A stretch of DNA of 64,000 nucleotides, taken from assembly GCA_902728285.1 (NCBI GenBank), contig CACVBU010000532.1, positions 336,059-400,058 of the forward strand, in the 5' to 3' direction. This document shows, piece by piece, positions 34,623 to 46,800 of the stretch. The notes under the pieces were generated by a model. The model was given only the letters and a program-made list of their open reading frames with translations, did not search any database and had not been told where the DNA came from. The first letter of the stretch is position 1; each line of letters starts with the position of its first letter. A program made the translations under genes and the position numbers. This DNA comes from Clytia hemisphaerica (lineage: Eukaryota; Cnidaria; Hydrozoa; Leptothecata; Clytiidae).

Positions 34623-35727
34623 ATTAGATCACAAGTCTTCTTCAACCACAAGCTGCATTTTCTCTGGTTAAGTTAGTTTCTTTGCTTCTCTTGTTACTAA
34701 CTAAAAGGGAAAAGGATATCTGAAATGAAGTATTAAAATTCACATCCATTGAAGGAGGTATGAAATAAATTCATTATTAAAAAAACAAAATTTGAGACAT
34801 GGCATTCTGATGCAAGTCAATTCATTTTTGATAAAAGTACATTCTACTAAAGATGAATCACATCTCAAAATTCTCCATAAATAAGACATTAAATTTTCGT
34901 TTAAAGTTAGAATACTACACACAACATTTTTTTTTAAATCAATAAAACATAGATTTAGCACATGGTTGTTCTCAATTTTCCTTCTTTTTGTGAGAGATAG
35001 TCAAGACTTTTCACCCCAGCACTGTGATTAGACCATTTGAGAAATTTTGAAAAGTTTTCTTCAAAGCACAAAATTCTTCCTTCTGTTTTCCCTTCCTTAG
35101 AAACAGGGAAGAAAAAGAGAAAAATTTATTTACACCTATATGTTCATATTGATTTTAACACATAAGAATTAAATGAATATTGGTCAATATCTACCTAGAA
35201 GCCATCTTACATATCAATAAGATTAGCTTATAATATCTATCTAAGACAGTATTTTAAATGAAGAAATTCCTAAGGGTGTCTTGTTACTGAAGAAGTAAAA
35301 TCTAATCAAAAACTCTTTTTATTAATCCATTTAAGTTGGAAAATAAAATCTAATTTATTTCACAACCTTTTCCCATGTAAAGATCTTCAAAATAATAATG
35401 AGCTATTCAAAATTCATGTGGGTATCGTGGCCTTGTAACACCCCTTAGGGAGCACATTGTGACCTGTTCCTTATAAATTTTCCGCATACAAGCACCATAA
35501 AAAAAAATATTTCAAAAATGGTACCCTACAAAAACGAAACTGCCATCAAAAAAAGCCTGATTTAGCAAAAACTCAGCCTCAACTTGACATAAAATATCTT
35601 CAGGAATATATAAAGTCTTAGTGAAAGTTAGGCTTTATTTTAAAAATTGTCTCAATGATTGAGTCCCTGTAATTACTGTAGAAGCCTTTGATTTTAGCCA
35701 TTTTTTTCATAGTTCTCTTTGCTACCT

Positions 35728-36325
35728 AAATTCAAGAGGCCTAAGTCCTGTGAGTCTTAATTCAAAAGGGGCCTAAGTCCATTTTAGTCATTTTGAAAAA
35801 ATTACAATTAAAGTTTTTCCTTTATTCGAAAACCATTTTTGATGGTAAGGCTTTGAAGTAAATGTTTTCTGAAAACCTTAGCTCCAACTTGTTTTTTTTT
35901 TCATCACACCACCACCACCATAGTAAACATCATTATGTCTGAGATTTTACTACTGACCCCCCCCCCCCTGTTACACCTAGATTCAAGATAAAAAGAAAAG
36001 ACAATCTCAGCAAAAAAAAAAATAAAACTCAATTAAACTTTTTAGGATGCATGAACTTAGGCCCATTTGCAATTCAATTGGACTTAGGCCTATTTACAAT
36101 TTTAACAAACTTATTTTGGTGGACTTAGGCCCTTTATTGTAAAAAGATGATGGACTTAGGCCTCTTTTGAATTAAACATCACTTTTATCAGAGCTTCAGT
36201 ATGTTTTGAGCCCTTTTAACTACTTGTTGTTATGTACATCAAAATAGAGCAAATGAGCCAGAGCTTGAGAAAAGCTAAAGATCTCAAATTTCATAAAAAT
36301 GGACTTAGGCCCCTTTTTGAATTAA
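35728..36325. mobile_element. inverted-repeat element with repeated CTTAGGCC motif
   Basis: The left side has GGCCTAAGTCC twice (35740-35785), the right side GGACTTAGGCC or a close variant five times (36050-36320), in opposite orientation. The outer arms, TTCAAAAGGGGCCTAAGTCC then ATTTT and AAAATGGACTTAGGCCCC then TTTTTGAA, are near-perfect inverted repeats. This fits a small foldback-type element. Edges are approximate and no target duplication was found. Confidence 0.55.
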
Positions 36326-38079
36326 GGTAGCGTAACTTGATGATCAAAACAATCTGCTTTTGACAACATAAATGATGTGACAAACTCAGCTTTTGATGGT
36401 GATACACAACACATACACATACAAAACATGAGTAATGATAGGATGTTCTTTGATCTAATTTGTTATTTTATCCTAAGGCGAGGCCAATTTAATTTGTTGT
36501 TTTATGGGCCAGGTAATCCAAAAAAGAGGGTCGGTTGGTCCGCAAAAAAATAAAAACAAAAGAAGAATTTCACCTATAAAATCTCCTAAACTTTAATCAT
36601 AGAAATTTTAGCGAGAATAACTTGGGCCTGTAAAACAACTAATCAAATTGGTCTCACCTTATAGTTATCTTTCAATATATATTTGTTGGAACATGCCTAC
36701 TTGAGTTAGGCTGTAAAAAAGTGCCTTATTAATGTCAGCTAACGTGGTAGCAACCAAAAACATATTAATATAGTGAGGCCTGAAAAAAAGTCTTGTTTCC
36801 GAAAATGCAGGTGACGAAAAAAAAACTCACCCGGTCGGGCGCAAAATTTTTTTTTTAAATTTGTAGATTTTTCTTACACCCTTGATTTTTCTTTTTAAGG
36901 AAAATAAAAAAGTGCCTTAAAAGGAAAATAACAAAACTAATAAGTGTGTTTTATTGCTTGGTTTGTTGATTTTCTTTATAGAAATGAGATCTTTTTGTAG
37001 TTTTTTTGACTAAAATGATACAAGTTTTCGAGCGTAAAATATACAAAGGTAAAAATTCTGAAGAATACACTGTTTGTCTGGAGAAAAAAAATAAAAATGC
37101 GTTAAATTTACAATGTTTGGAACGAATCTTTCTCTTTTATGAAATATCTGCGATCAAACGCACATGAAAGAAACAAAAGCATTTTTGAAAACAAACAACG
37201 GATGAAAAGAAAAGAGAAAGGAGAATAATCATTGATATATTTATAATTAATGTCACAAATATTTAAGAATCTTCGTTTGTCTTTGCTGTATAATATTTAC
37301 TCTATTATGTTTTGCGTAAACTTGTCTGAAATATTCAGTTCAATAAAAAAAAATTTTTTTGTGCCTGGGTGACTCTCAAAAAAAGTTGATCAGTTAAGTT
37401 CAGGAAACCTATTTTCCCATTCTGGAAATGTATTACCAATGTGTTAGTGAAAAGGGATTTCCACACGTGGAAAACTAATATTTTTAACTTTCTAGTTGCA
37501 CATTCAGAATTGCATCCCGAAATTAAATGCCCCAAGTTTTTCTAAATTGATTATATGGATCGAGAAAAAAAAGATCGCAAGTTTTTAAAATGATTACTCT
37601 CTACAAGCTAGGGAAAGGAAATATCACATTCTCTCTTCGGATTGGAAAATGCGAATTCCAGAACTCGTTAACTTGAGTGTATCCTTTAAACACTCAAAAT
37701 AAGACAATTCAATGAAAAATTTAAAACTGTCGCAAATTGGAGCCTGAGTTTGAGAAATTTTTTTTTAGGGAATATTCATTTTCCTAACCTGTATTACGCA
37801 TGCGTGAGAACAACCACAAGTGATTTTTCAGTCAAAAGTGTTCATGTTGTATTGTCAACGGCTCTAACTTGGGACTACAGTATCTGACAAAACATGTGAC
37901 AGCAATTCAGCCACCATTTCACAGAACCTCCAAAGTCATTTAATTAACATAACCGTGAATCATAGATAGCAAATAATGCGTATATGCTACTCTCACCAGG
38001 TAGGCTTTCACACCGCAAAAGGAACAATCTTTGCAACAAGAAACGTGTAAATGTGATTTCGCGTATTTGCGCAAGCGTC

Positions 38080-38710
38080 CGAACACATGTTCGGGCCTCT
38101 TGATAAATACTTTTTAAAAATGGCCCACGCCTGGCCCGCGCAGTTTCGTACCATGTTCGGGCAAGATTTTCGAAAACTTGCTACGATCGCGTGTGTAATT
38201 TCAGGACCCAATATTTATATTTTAAATTCCTTATTTTAGCAAACAAATTTAAAAATCTTCATCTTTATTCAAATATATATTGTTCAAATATAAAAGTTAA
38301 TCATCTATTTTCCAATTAAGTTAGGAAAATTATTAAAAAGAATGATTGAAACTTACATAATATGGTCTTCTTTTTATTCTTTATCCCGTTCCCTTTTCTC
38401 GTGGTCTTCTCCTATTCGAAGCAGAATTTTTCTGGATCGTTTTTTGTACTGTTATACAACTTTGTGAATCAAACTGGTATTTGGAACTTTGAATTTGTCT
38501 AATGAAAATATTTAACAATGGATGATGATAAACCAGGAAAGGTAAATAAAATTAAATTCTACTATTCCTATGATGTTCCTTTAAAGACATGATAGCTAGA
38601 CTTGTTTGTAAATACATGGCCCGAACATGGTCCGAACAAAATGTTCGGGCCGATTAATATTTTTTTGTGGCCCGAGCATGGTCCGAACAGGCCCGAAATG
38701 TTCGGGCCAT
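38080..38710. repeat. cluster of GTTCGGGCC motifs in both orientations
   Basis: GTTCGGGC or its complement GCCCGAAC occurs about eight times, at 38090, 38155, and 38620 to 38705, often as CCCGAACATGGTCCGAACA. The motifs are concentrated at the two ends, so this could be an element with repeated subterminal sites and an AT-rich centre. Nature uncertain. Confidence 0.45.
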
Positions 38711-39417
38711 GCCGTGGGTCGTATCACAAGTTAATAAGCTTTCTTTTTGCTTGAGAGTCAGGCAAACGATATAGCGGTTTCGCAGCATTAATCTTTGCTA
38801 CGCATTTCGGTAGGACGCTAGTGTGACTAACTGCTAGGTAGTCATAAGCTCGAGAAATTTCATTTCCATAAACTACCGTCAACTGCTCTAACTGAGTTAG
38901 GGTGCGCACTCGTCGGGATTTTTTGCGTGGAAAAAGTCGAAAATCAAAATTAGAACATTCCATCCATCATAACTTATCCTTAACAACTCCAAACTTGTTC
39001 ATTCTTTTTTTTAAAATACTCAGAATTTATCAGAGAAAACAAAGAAAAAAACCCCATCCCATTACCTACCTTCAATAAAAAGATATACCATTTATTAGAC
39101 ATCAAGGTGAAAAAATGGCGACTCGGAATTCGTGGCACTACCGTCTACCTTGACCACCATTTTTCAAATGGCTATCGCTAATGAGCTGGATTAGTTATAG
39201 ACTCGCGGTTTTTTTTATAAAACGCGGGAAAGATAGTACTTTAGTTTGTCACGTGGTAGCCTTTTCGATAATCTACGGGCCGTCTTTAAATCGAGAAAAA
39301 AGAAGAAATTTCGATTTTTCGGCACTTTGCTGAAATTTTTATCAGGGCTACCATATATGGTTCGAAAGCTAAGGGTTTCAGCTTTGTACTAGTAATCTCA
39401 TGGTTATGAGGGAAATT

Positions 39418-39528
39418 CGGGATAAATTTCCCGAGGTCAATTTTGAAATTTTTTGAAATTTCCCGAGTGCAACGAGGGAAATTTAAAACATTTCAAAATT
39501 TGACCAAGGGTAATTTATCCAGAATTTC
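39418..39528. repeat. imperfect palindrome of GGGAAATTTC words
   Basis: ATTCGGGATAAATTTCCCGA then GGTCAATTTTGAAAT is mirrored by ATTTCAAAATTTGACCAAGG then GTAATTTATCC..GAAT. Arms are roughly 45 bp and about 80 percent complementary. GGGAAATTAC recurs four times downstream near 39770-39840. It is probably a small non-coding element. Confidence 0.45.
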
Positions 39529-40531
39529 ACGAAAACAAGCATGTGATTCCTGGTTAATCTCATGGTTTGGATTGAAATTCTAACAATTCTGAAAGACGTC
39601 AATTTAACACTGGAAATCAATCTGAAAATTTTAAAAGAGGTCTCAAAATAGTCATAGAAACGCGAATCGAGTTTTAATTGGATAGTATTCCATTTACTTA
39701 AGCCTTTGAAGTTAGTAAGAAAGTCAAAAATCGTGATGATATTGCAAACGAAGAAAATTTCACTTTTTGCGGGAAATTACAAAAATCTAGGAGGGAAATT
39801 ACAAAAGCTAGGAGGGAAATTACAAGTTCGCGGGAAATTACAAATTAACGTAAGCAAAAACGTCAATCGAATTTCAATCAACCATGAGATTATCATTGGT
39901 AAAATTTGTTTTTAGCTATCATTTCCAGCTCATTAGCGATAGGCTAAAGTTTAACAGTCATCGGGCCGATTTTCAGACCGCGCCAGCAAAACTCCTCACG
40001 CCCCGCCACACGGAAGACTAGATTTCATCCGCCATTTTTGGCGCGATTTTGGTGCTTCCGAAAATTATTTCTTGCTGGCGTGGTGTAAGGAGGCGATTCT
40101 TTGAAAAGGTGGTTTTTTGTGGTTTGAAAATGGAATAACTTTGGAACTACTTAACCAATTTTAACAAATGACCCCTCATTTTTCTCACAAAGGTAAGGAC
40201 TTTCAAATAAAATTAGTTTGGTTTTCAAAATTCGAGGGGAAAATTTTGGCCTGACCACCCTAACTGAGTTCCAGTATAACAAAACACAAATGGGACTGCA
40301 GTTCGGCCACCATTTCACCGAACCTTCATTTGATTTGAGTTTTAATGAACGGCATATTAAAAAATACATGATTTCTCTTTTGCACAGAGTAGGCTTTTAA
40401 ATCGAAATATGAAAAAATCTGTAGTAGTGGAACACACGCGAATGTCTGGAACGAAGAATACCAAATTAGTGGCAAAACCATGGAGCATTTGACATCACCT
40501 GTGCTGCAAGTTACACGCTCTTTATTTGTTA

Positions 40532-40719
40532 ATAGACCTTTTTTCAAAGAGGCCACCCTGTTGAATAATTATGTAGTCCAGCAGAAAAACAATGATAAAA
40601 CCATGCAGAATTATTACAATATGCATGATACAGTAATTATGATGCATGGCTCTATCATTGTTTTTATGGCTGGACTACATAATTATTCAACAGGACGTCC
40701 TCTTTGAAAAAAGGTCTAT
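40532..40719. mobile_element. 188-bp palindromic element
   Basis: ATAGACCTTTTTTCAAAGAG then GTTGAATAATTATGTAGTCC is mirrored by GGACTACATAATTATTCAAC and CTCTTTGAAAAAAGGTCTAT. Arms are about 85 bp with few mismatches, and the loop is near 40618-40635. Open frames crossing it are by-products. It could be a MITE; transcribed, it would fold into a long hairpin. No clear target duplication. Confidence 0.65.
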
Positions 40720-41479
40720 CCCATCTGACGATAGGCAGTGGGCGTTCTCTAATTCTCCAATCAGCGTCCAGTCATTTTGAATGAAAACAAAAAAAAGCTA
40801 AAAAGGGTGCCCTATCAGTGAAAGTTATCGTGATGATTGATAAAACTTGGTGGAGTTATAATTATCAAGACAAATTTGTTGTCAAAGAGATTTAACAGTA
40901 AGTGAAAATACAGGCCAGATATCAACCAGTCCCATGTTGCGACTAATCATCCCAAGCAAGCTGGAGCAGTTGATGAGTTGTAACAACTGCTCCAACTTGG
41001 TTTGGACCAGTTGACGGTATGATGTTTCTAAAATATCCCACACTGTAAGAGAATAGAAAATCCAGAAGGTCCAAACATTTGTAGTTTGAAGAGCAAGAAA
41101 ATCAATAAAAATATGAATATACTTCCTGGTCCCCAGTTCAGAATATTGCTGCGTTGTGTGTGTTTCTTGATTTTGCAAGATTGAAATAATACTGAGTTGT
41201 CATCAAAAAACACCATCAAAATCAAAACAGTGAGATTTTGAGCTATGACTTTGGATGTCAACAAAGACCTTGTCGATATTCACGCAAGCGCCCCGCCGCC
41301 CTCTTCCTGCCTAGAAAAGGGGGACGAGAGGGATGACATCATGGGGCATCATGGATATTCATGGACCCGGGTTGCCAATACTAGACGTCACCCGCGTTTT
41401 TTCTACGCAAATTAACGGGATGCCTTGGAGTTTTTACAAGATGCTTAACTGATTGGTTATTTTTAAACAATAGGGATGA

Positions 41480-42233
41480 CGCTCAGGTGAGTTAAGGCAA
41501 GTTCCAAACATATTTTGCGTGACGCGCACCGCTTCCCATTGTTCCTTAACTTTCGTATATAGCTCAAAAGAAGCGTATTAAGGAGAGGATTTCGGAAAGT
41601 GCTGGGCCGAAAATTTAAATTAAGTCAATCTCAAGATATCGGCCAAAAACTGATTCTTACGTTAGGAAATACGTCGAAAAAACACGTCAAAAAGACAAGT
41701 TAAATGGCGTCATATTTAAAAACAGCGATATCTTTGATTGCATTGCTACAAATAACACCAAATTTTGACTGGAGACGTAGATTAACGATTCTGAAATATT
41801 TGTAGAGAAATTTTCAAAATTTTTAGATGACGTCGTTTACTGTCGGTAAAAAATTAAAATACGTCAAATAATGATGACGTCATCAAAAATTTTCAATTTT
41901 TTTCATGCAATATTTCAGAATTAACAATCAACGTCTCCAGTCAAAATTTAGTGTAAATTGTAGTAATGTAATCGAAGTTATCGCTGTTTTTAAATATGAC
42001 GTCATTTAACTTGTCTTTTTGACGTGTTTTTCGACGTATTTCCTAACGTAAAAATCAGTTTTTAGCCGACATCTTGAGATTGGCTTAATTTAAATTTTCG
42101 GCCCAGCACTTTCCGTAATCCTCTCCTTAATACGCTTCTTTTGAGCTATATACGAAAGTTAAGGAACAATGGGAAGCGGTGCGATGCGCGTCACGCAAAA
42201 TATGTTTGGAACTTGCCTTAACTCACCTGAGCG
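41480..42233. mobile_element. 754-bp near-perfect palindrome (long-TIR element)
   Basis: The ends read CGCTCAGGTGAGTTAAGGCA and, inverted, TGCCTTAACTCACCTGAGCG. Complementarity continues for roughly 350 bp on each side with scattered mismatches, through CGTGACGCGC/GCGCGTCACG, CCGAAAATTTAAATTAAG/CTTAATTTAAATTTTCGG and AAATATGACGTCATTTAACT-type words. The loop is about 45 bases near 41833-41880. No reading frame of note. The structure fits a non-autonomous DNA transposon made almost entirely of inverted repeat. No target duplication was identified, so the superfamily is open. Confidence 0.75.
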
Positions 42234-42311
42234 CGTTCTTTAGAAAAAGTAACAAAATCGTTTGTCTCAACATTTATTAACGACCAACAAAGTCCCCGGA
42301 CACCGAGGTAC

Positions 42312-42395
42312 TCAGTTTTTAAACGACGGTATGTGCCGCGCCCAAAAATGGCTTTCAAAATATCAGATCCTTACAGTGCAGCCCTTGAGTAGTGA
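42312..42395 (-). repeat. dispersed repeat, third copy (inverted)
   Basis: Read on the minus strand it carries GCACTGTAAGGATCTGATAT then GAAAGCCATTTTTGGGCG and CCGTCGTTTAAAAACTGAG, closely matching the copies at about 19-75 and 4626-4700. Confidence 0.6.
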
Positions 42396-43297
42396 AGAAG
42401 CCACCCGAGAAAAGAAACCGGACCAGAGCAAAACTATAATTTTATAAAGATATATCAGATTTTTACTTTCAGACTTTTTTTAGTTACCAAAAAACACACG
42501 CGTACCCGCCCTACAGTGTATCCAGCTAAAACAAGACCCTTGTAGTGCCCTCTATTAAAAATTACACCCTTGACAACTTGACCTTTTTCTTTCCACACTG
42601 CCGGACGAACCACTGCTCCCGAATTATTATCCCTACAGGAGAGCGGATTCAAACAGTGCGAGAGAAATGGTGAATCATCGGATTTTTTCAAAGAAAACTA
42701 CATCTTCTCGATTCTTTGAAAAGTAATGTGCTCATTTATTTAATAACAACCGTGCGTTGTCTAATATCTTTCTCTCCAGCGTTTTCATTATCGCTAGTGG
42801 TTTCAGCTTGCCGTGTTATATGTGTTATATATCTTACATGAGATCTTGGGCGCTGGTGATTGACTGTAGTAGCAAAAGGGCGATCGCACGTATGGAAATA
42901 TTACGTCCTTCTCTCGCCATATTTAAACGAGGATTTTTTTTAAGGGCAAAGCGGATTTTTCTACTCTAGAAGCAACTAATTTGGAAGATTGCGAGGAAGT
43001 GTATTGAATTTTAAACTATAAAAATAGATCTAGATAAAAGACAAAAATTAGATTAAAAATATAAATTTACAAAAATAACTTATTCAATAAGTGGCTTCAA
43101 GTGGAGAACTCATGATTAACCAAAGTATTCTTCATTAGAGTAATAAGGTAGTATAGTATAGTATAGTAATCTGATTTTGTTGGTTGGGGATGGAAAATCC
43201 GTTACTTGGCACCCCGTTAACATTTGGCCTTCACCAGAATCAATCAATACATTTGGTCGTGTCATTTAAGGTAAGTTCAAGGTGAATAACTTCAACC

Positions 43298-43561
43298 TAA
43301 TGAAGTATAAGCCAAAAAAAGGCCTTGGATTGAAGCAAACCTTTAACCTTTCGCAGGTTTTTGATGACGGATCGGATTTACCGATTTCTTTGTTTTCGAG
43401 TGGAATTTTTTTTGAAATCTAGCCGTCTATCCGTAATTTGTATAAAACCACACGGGCACGCTCAAGTCCGCGCAACTTTGGTAGGATTTAGTGGCCTCAA
43501 ATCCTACCTTACTACCAATGAGATTCACTTCTAGCCCTTCGGGCTTATTTATACTTCATTT
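43298..43561. mobile_element. hAT-like MITE with 8-bp target duplication (second copy)
   Basis: The ends are imperfect inverted repeats, TAATGAAGTATAAGCC and GGGCTTATTTATACTTCATT. They are flanked by a perfect 8-bp duplication, CTTCAACC (43290-43297 and 43562-43569). The interior matches the element at 2800-3084 in opposite orientation, including CCGCGCAACTTTGGTAGGAT and CAAATCCTACC. No coding content. Confidence 0.75.
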
Positions 43562-43899
43562 CTTCAACCCCTTTACGAGGAAAAAATCAAATTTTCAATA
43601 GATACTCAGCACATTGGCTGTTCATCGTGTGTTCACCCCGACATCCGAACAAGTGGTTACGGTGATTCTTTTAACCCTTTTTTGTACATATTAACTTTTA
43701 AAGTCCTTCCTTGCCATCTACTTTCAAATTGCAAAATAAAAAATTGAACAACTGAACTTATTGTTTTAAACATAAAGCTAGGTCTTGTTTAAATTTAGCA
43801 CGATATCGAGTTAAAGTTTTATACCTTTCTTTTTAAAGTTTGAAACAACTTTGAATCAAACTAAATTACGCCATATACAAACAAACTGTCTTCCATAAT

Positions 43900-46800
43900 T
43901 CATGAATTTTGAGCCCTCCATGCACTGTGTAGTTTCTTTTGGTAGCACTCTGTATGGTACTCATGACTTCCATCGACGATCCAACTACCACAAAATTCAC
44001 CGTTTGGTCGTTCGATGATGACATTGAAACAGTAAGTACATCGCGGTCCAGCATATTTCTCATAGCACTCCACGTGGTAGTCTTTCTTTTTATAAACAAG
44101 ATATCGACCTGATAGATCGTGGTCTTTGTCCGGTAAAGATAGCGGGAAACAGCAATAGGCACATTTTGGACCAAATTTCTTTCGGAAACATTTACCATGA
44201 TAGATCTAAAGAGCGATAAAATAAATTGTTAGATGTGCGAAATATTTTGATATTGCTTTGCCGAATGATATAAAGGCGACATGCTATGATGTTATGATGA
44301 TGATATCTAAATTATCCTTAAAGTTTGCTCATTATTGCCCCGCAGGGGCTTTTGTTGCTTCACGTGGTGGGCTTGTTCGCCAGAAAAATATTCATGTTCA
44401 TGATGTTGATGATGTTGTTTCTTTCGATTCTGAGCAGGCCGCCGCGGTTAATAAAATGCTCACGCGCACCTATCGTTTTATCTATTTTGTTGCGACTTGT
44501 GTTGATTTTTACGTTTTAGTTCTTACATAGTAAACAATGGATGGCGCACAACATGAGCATTTTCATTTTTCTTATAAGCATCAAATCAATAACTCTTGAT
44601 AGATGGTGATATACCCTTCGGTTTAGTTCTTACAAAGTAAACAAACAAGGGACAGTGTACAATATGAGGATATATATTGTTCTTATAAGCATCTAGTTTA
44701 TAAGAATCAGATCAATAACTCTTGATAGACAGCCATATACCTTTCGGTAATTAGTTCCTACGAAGTAAACAAGGGATATCAAGATATTTTACTGTGTGCG
44801 CTAAGCTGTACACCTCGTTTCTTTTTTGTCAGCCAATCAGAGAGAAGAAAAACATTTGATTTTAGTGTTTTTTTTCTTGTGTAAAAATATTTTCGATATT
44901 GTGCTGCTCACAATGGTTTCAAAGGGACGAGACAAGCGCTCAGCGAATACAAATTTCTAGCTGTGCGCTTATTGGATGGCGCTCCAAGAAAACGATCTGG
45001 TGGAATGCGGCCTTCAAACGTTCATTCTCGATTAAGAATGCGTTCGCGGGGCATTCATAGCGACAGCTACTCGCTAGTATAGCCAAAAAAGAGCTCTTTT
45101 TTCTTTCAAGTAACTGTTAGATTGTAACAAAATGAAGCTTTTAATATTTATGATTTCCTGGTATTTGCGGAAAGACAGCAAGTTTCTGATGTATAGTTTT
45201 TGCCGAAGAATTATTTTCCAGAGTAACTTCGGCTTTTTTTAGAGGAATTAAGGCTGGAGAACAACAATAAATTTGAGCAATTTCCTTTAATTTCTGTAGC
45301 AAACCTTTGGTGTAAATAAACCAAATATTTAGCGCTAAATTATCAATTTAGAAATGGGACGAAAAATGTTCAATATCAAAGTAACTAAGTGTTTGTCGGC
45401 AAAATTTAATCGTCATTCAAAAATAATGAGCATGCTCATTAATTCAAAAGGGTTAATAGTTTATCTAAAGACAAATTTTTGTCACGTTTATCTAAAGTCA
45501 GATTTTTGTCACGTTTTTCATGGCAGCAGTTATAATAACCTGGCGTAAATTAACCGAAGTCCAAGCATGCATTTTCAAAACAAAAGAAGATACTGTTATG
45601 ACTGGTCGAAGCTACAGAGCAAATGGAGACGATCTACCACTCCAGGAGTATGCCGATGACACTGCTCTCTTATTTAACAGTCGAAAAAAGCAGAGTTCGC
45701 ATCTTGCTCGTTTTTGGATGGAAGTACATTCTGGTTCATTGGAGCCACGAGAAGACTCCAAATCAGTCGTTCTCATCTGTCCAAAGCCACCGAGTAAAAA
45801 TGAAAATCCAAGAATGTATGAGAACTTTGACATGTCTGACATCATCATTGGTCAGCGTCTATCTTGATAAGTTCGTTTATTTAGGGAGTATGATTAACAA
45901 GGACTGCTCCGACAAAGGTGACGTTCAAATGAGGATCCAGAAAGCAAGCATCGCATTTGGTTCTCTTAAGGAGTCTGACAATAGTCAAAAAATTGATTTA
46001 AAAATTGACATAAAAGTTATGTTTCAGGTTCCTTTACACTTTATAACAAAGAATTGCCTTTACAAATTGCTTTTTGATCAAATCCCTTAAAAGTAATTAA
46101 GAATTTAATTGCAAAAATGACGTTATGAACTTAAAAAAGACGTTGATAATATGTTGCATCACCCTCTTTTATAAAAAGTGCTAAGTTTTAATGGGTAATT
46201 AACCTTTTGGTTTCAAATTTTTTTCAAACTGTCCGCAAAGAATTGAACTGTTTTAAAATTTTCGGAAAATTTTTCTAAATTGATGCATCAAAAGTAATAG
46301 CAGTTTTTTATGAACAATTGGGATGAAAAATTCGTCAAAAAGCACTTTTTTCAAGATTTTGAGACAAGTAAGCCTGCTTTAGAAAAATTTGCCGAAAATA
46401 TATTTTTAGTTCGGTAAAAGATACACCATCTATATACCGCAAAAAAAATTTCAAAATGTTTTTTCTTCGCCGAAAATAAGCTCTTCAAAGTTGAAATACT
46501 CTTCATCGCAAAAGTCTTCATTTTCTTCTTCATCAATTTTTTTCTTTAAGATTCTTAAATTTAAGTTGTTTTAGTAGGTCCCAGTCTTATAAAGTGTCAA
46601 AATTCATTGAAAATACCCAAATTTTCCCTATTTCCCCCCAGGTAAACCCCCAAAAATAATTTTTCGGAAAACCTTTTTGCCAATGATGATCACCAATATA
46701 TCTTGAAACTTTTGGCAAAGTTTCAAAGCAATTGGTCAATTTATTCATGAGATATAGCAAATTATATCATACATGGAAAGATATTTTCCTTAACAAATCC

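Larger units (their letters stand above)
34700..43250. other. no recognised gene; palindrome-rich region
   Basis: No defensible coding model over about 8.5 kb. It holds the inverted-repeat elements at 35728-36325, 39418-39528, 40532-40719 and 41480-42233 and the GTTCGGGCC cluster at 38080-38710. Minus-strand frames at 38724-38963 (79 codons) and 42455-42691 (78 codons) look protein-like in places but lack a known domain. ATGGATGATGATAAACCAGG at 38518, followed by GTAAAT, could be a short first exon, but no second exon was found. Confidence 0.45.

Noticed and set aside
44258..44530. 90-codon plus-strand frame
   Set aside because: It spans a dispersed repeat and microsatellite inside the UBA-LIM intron.
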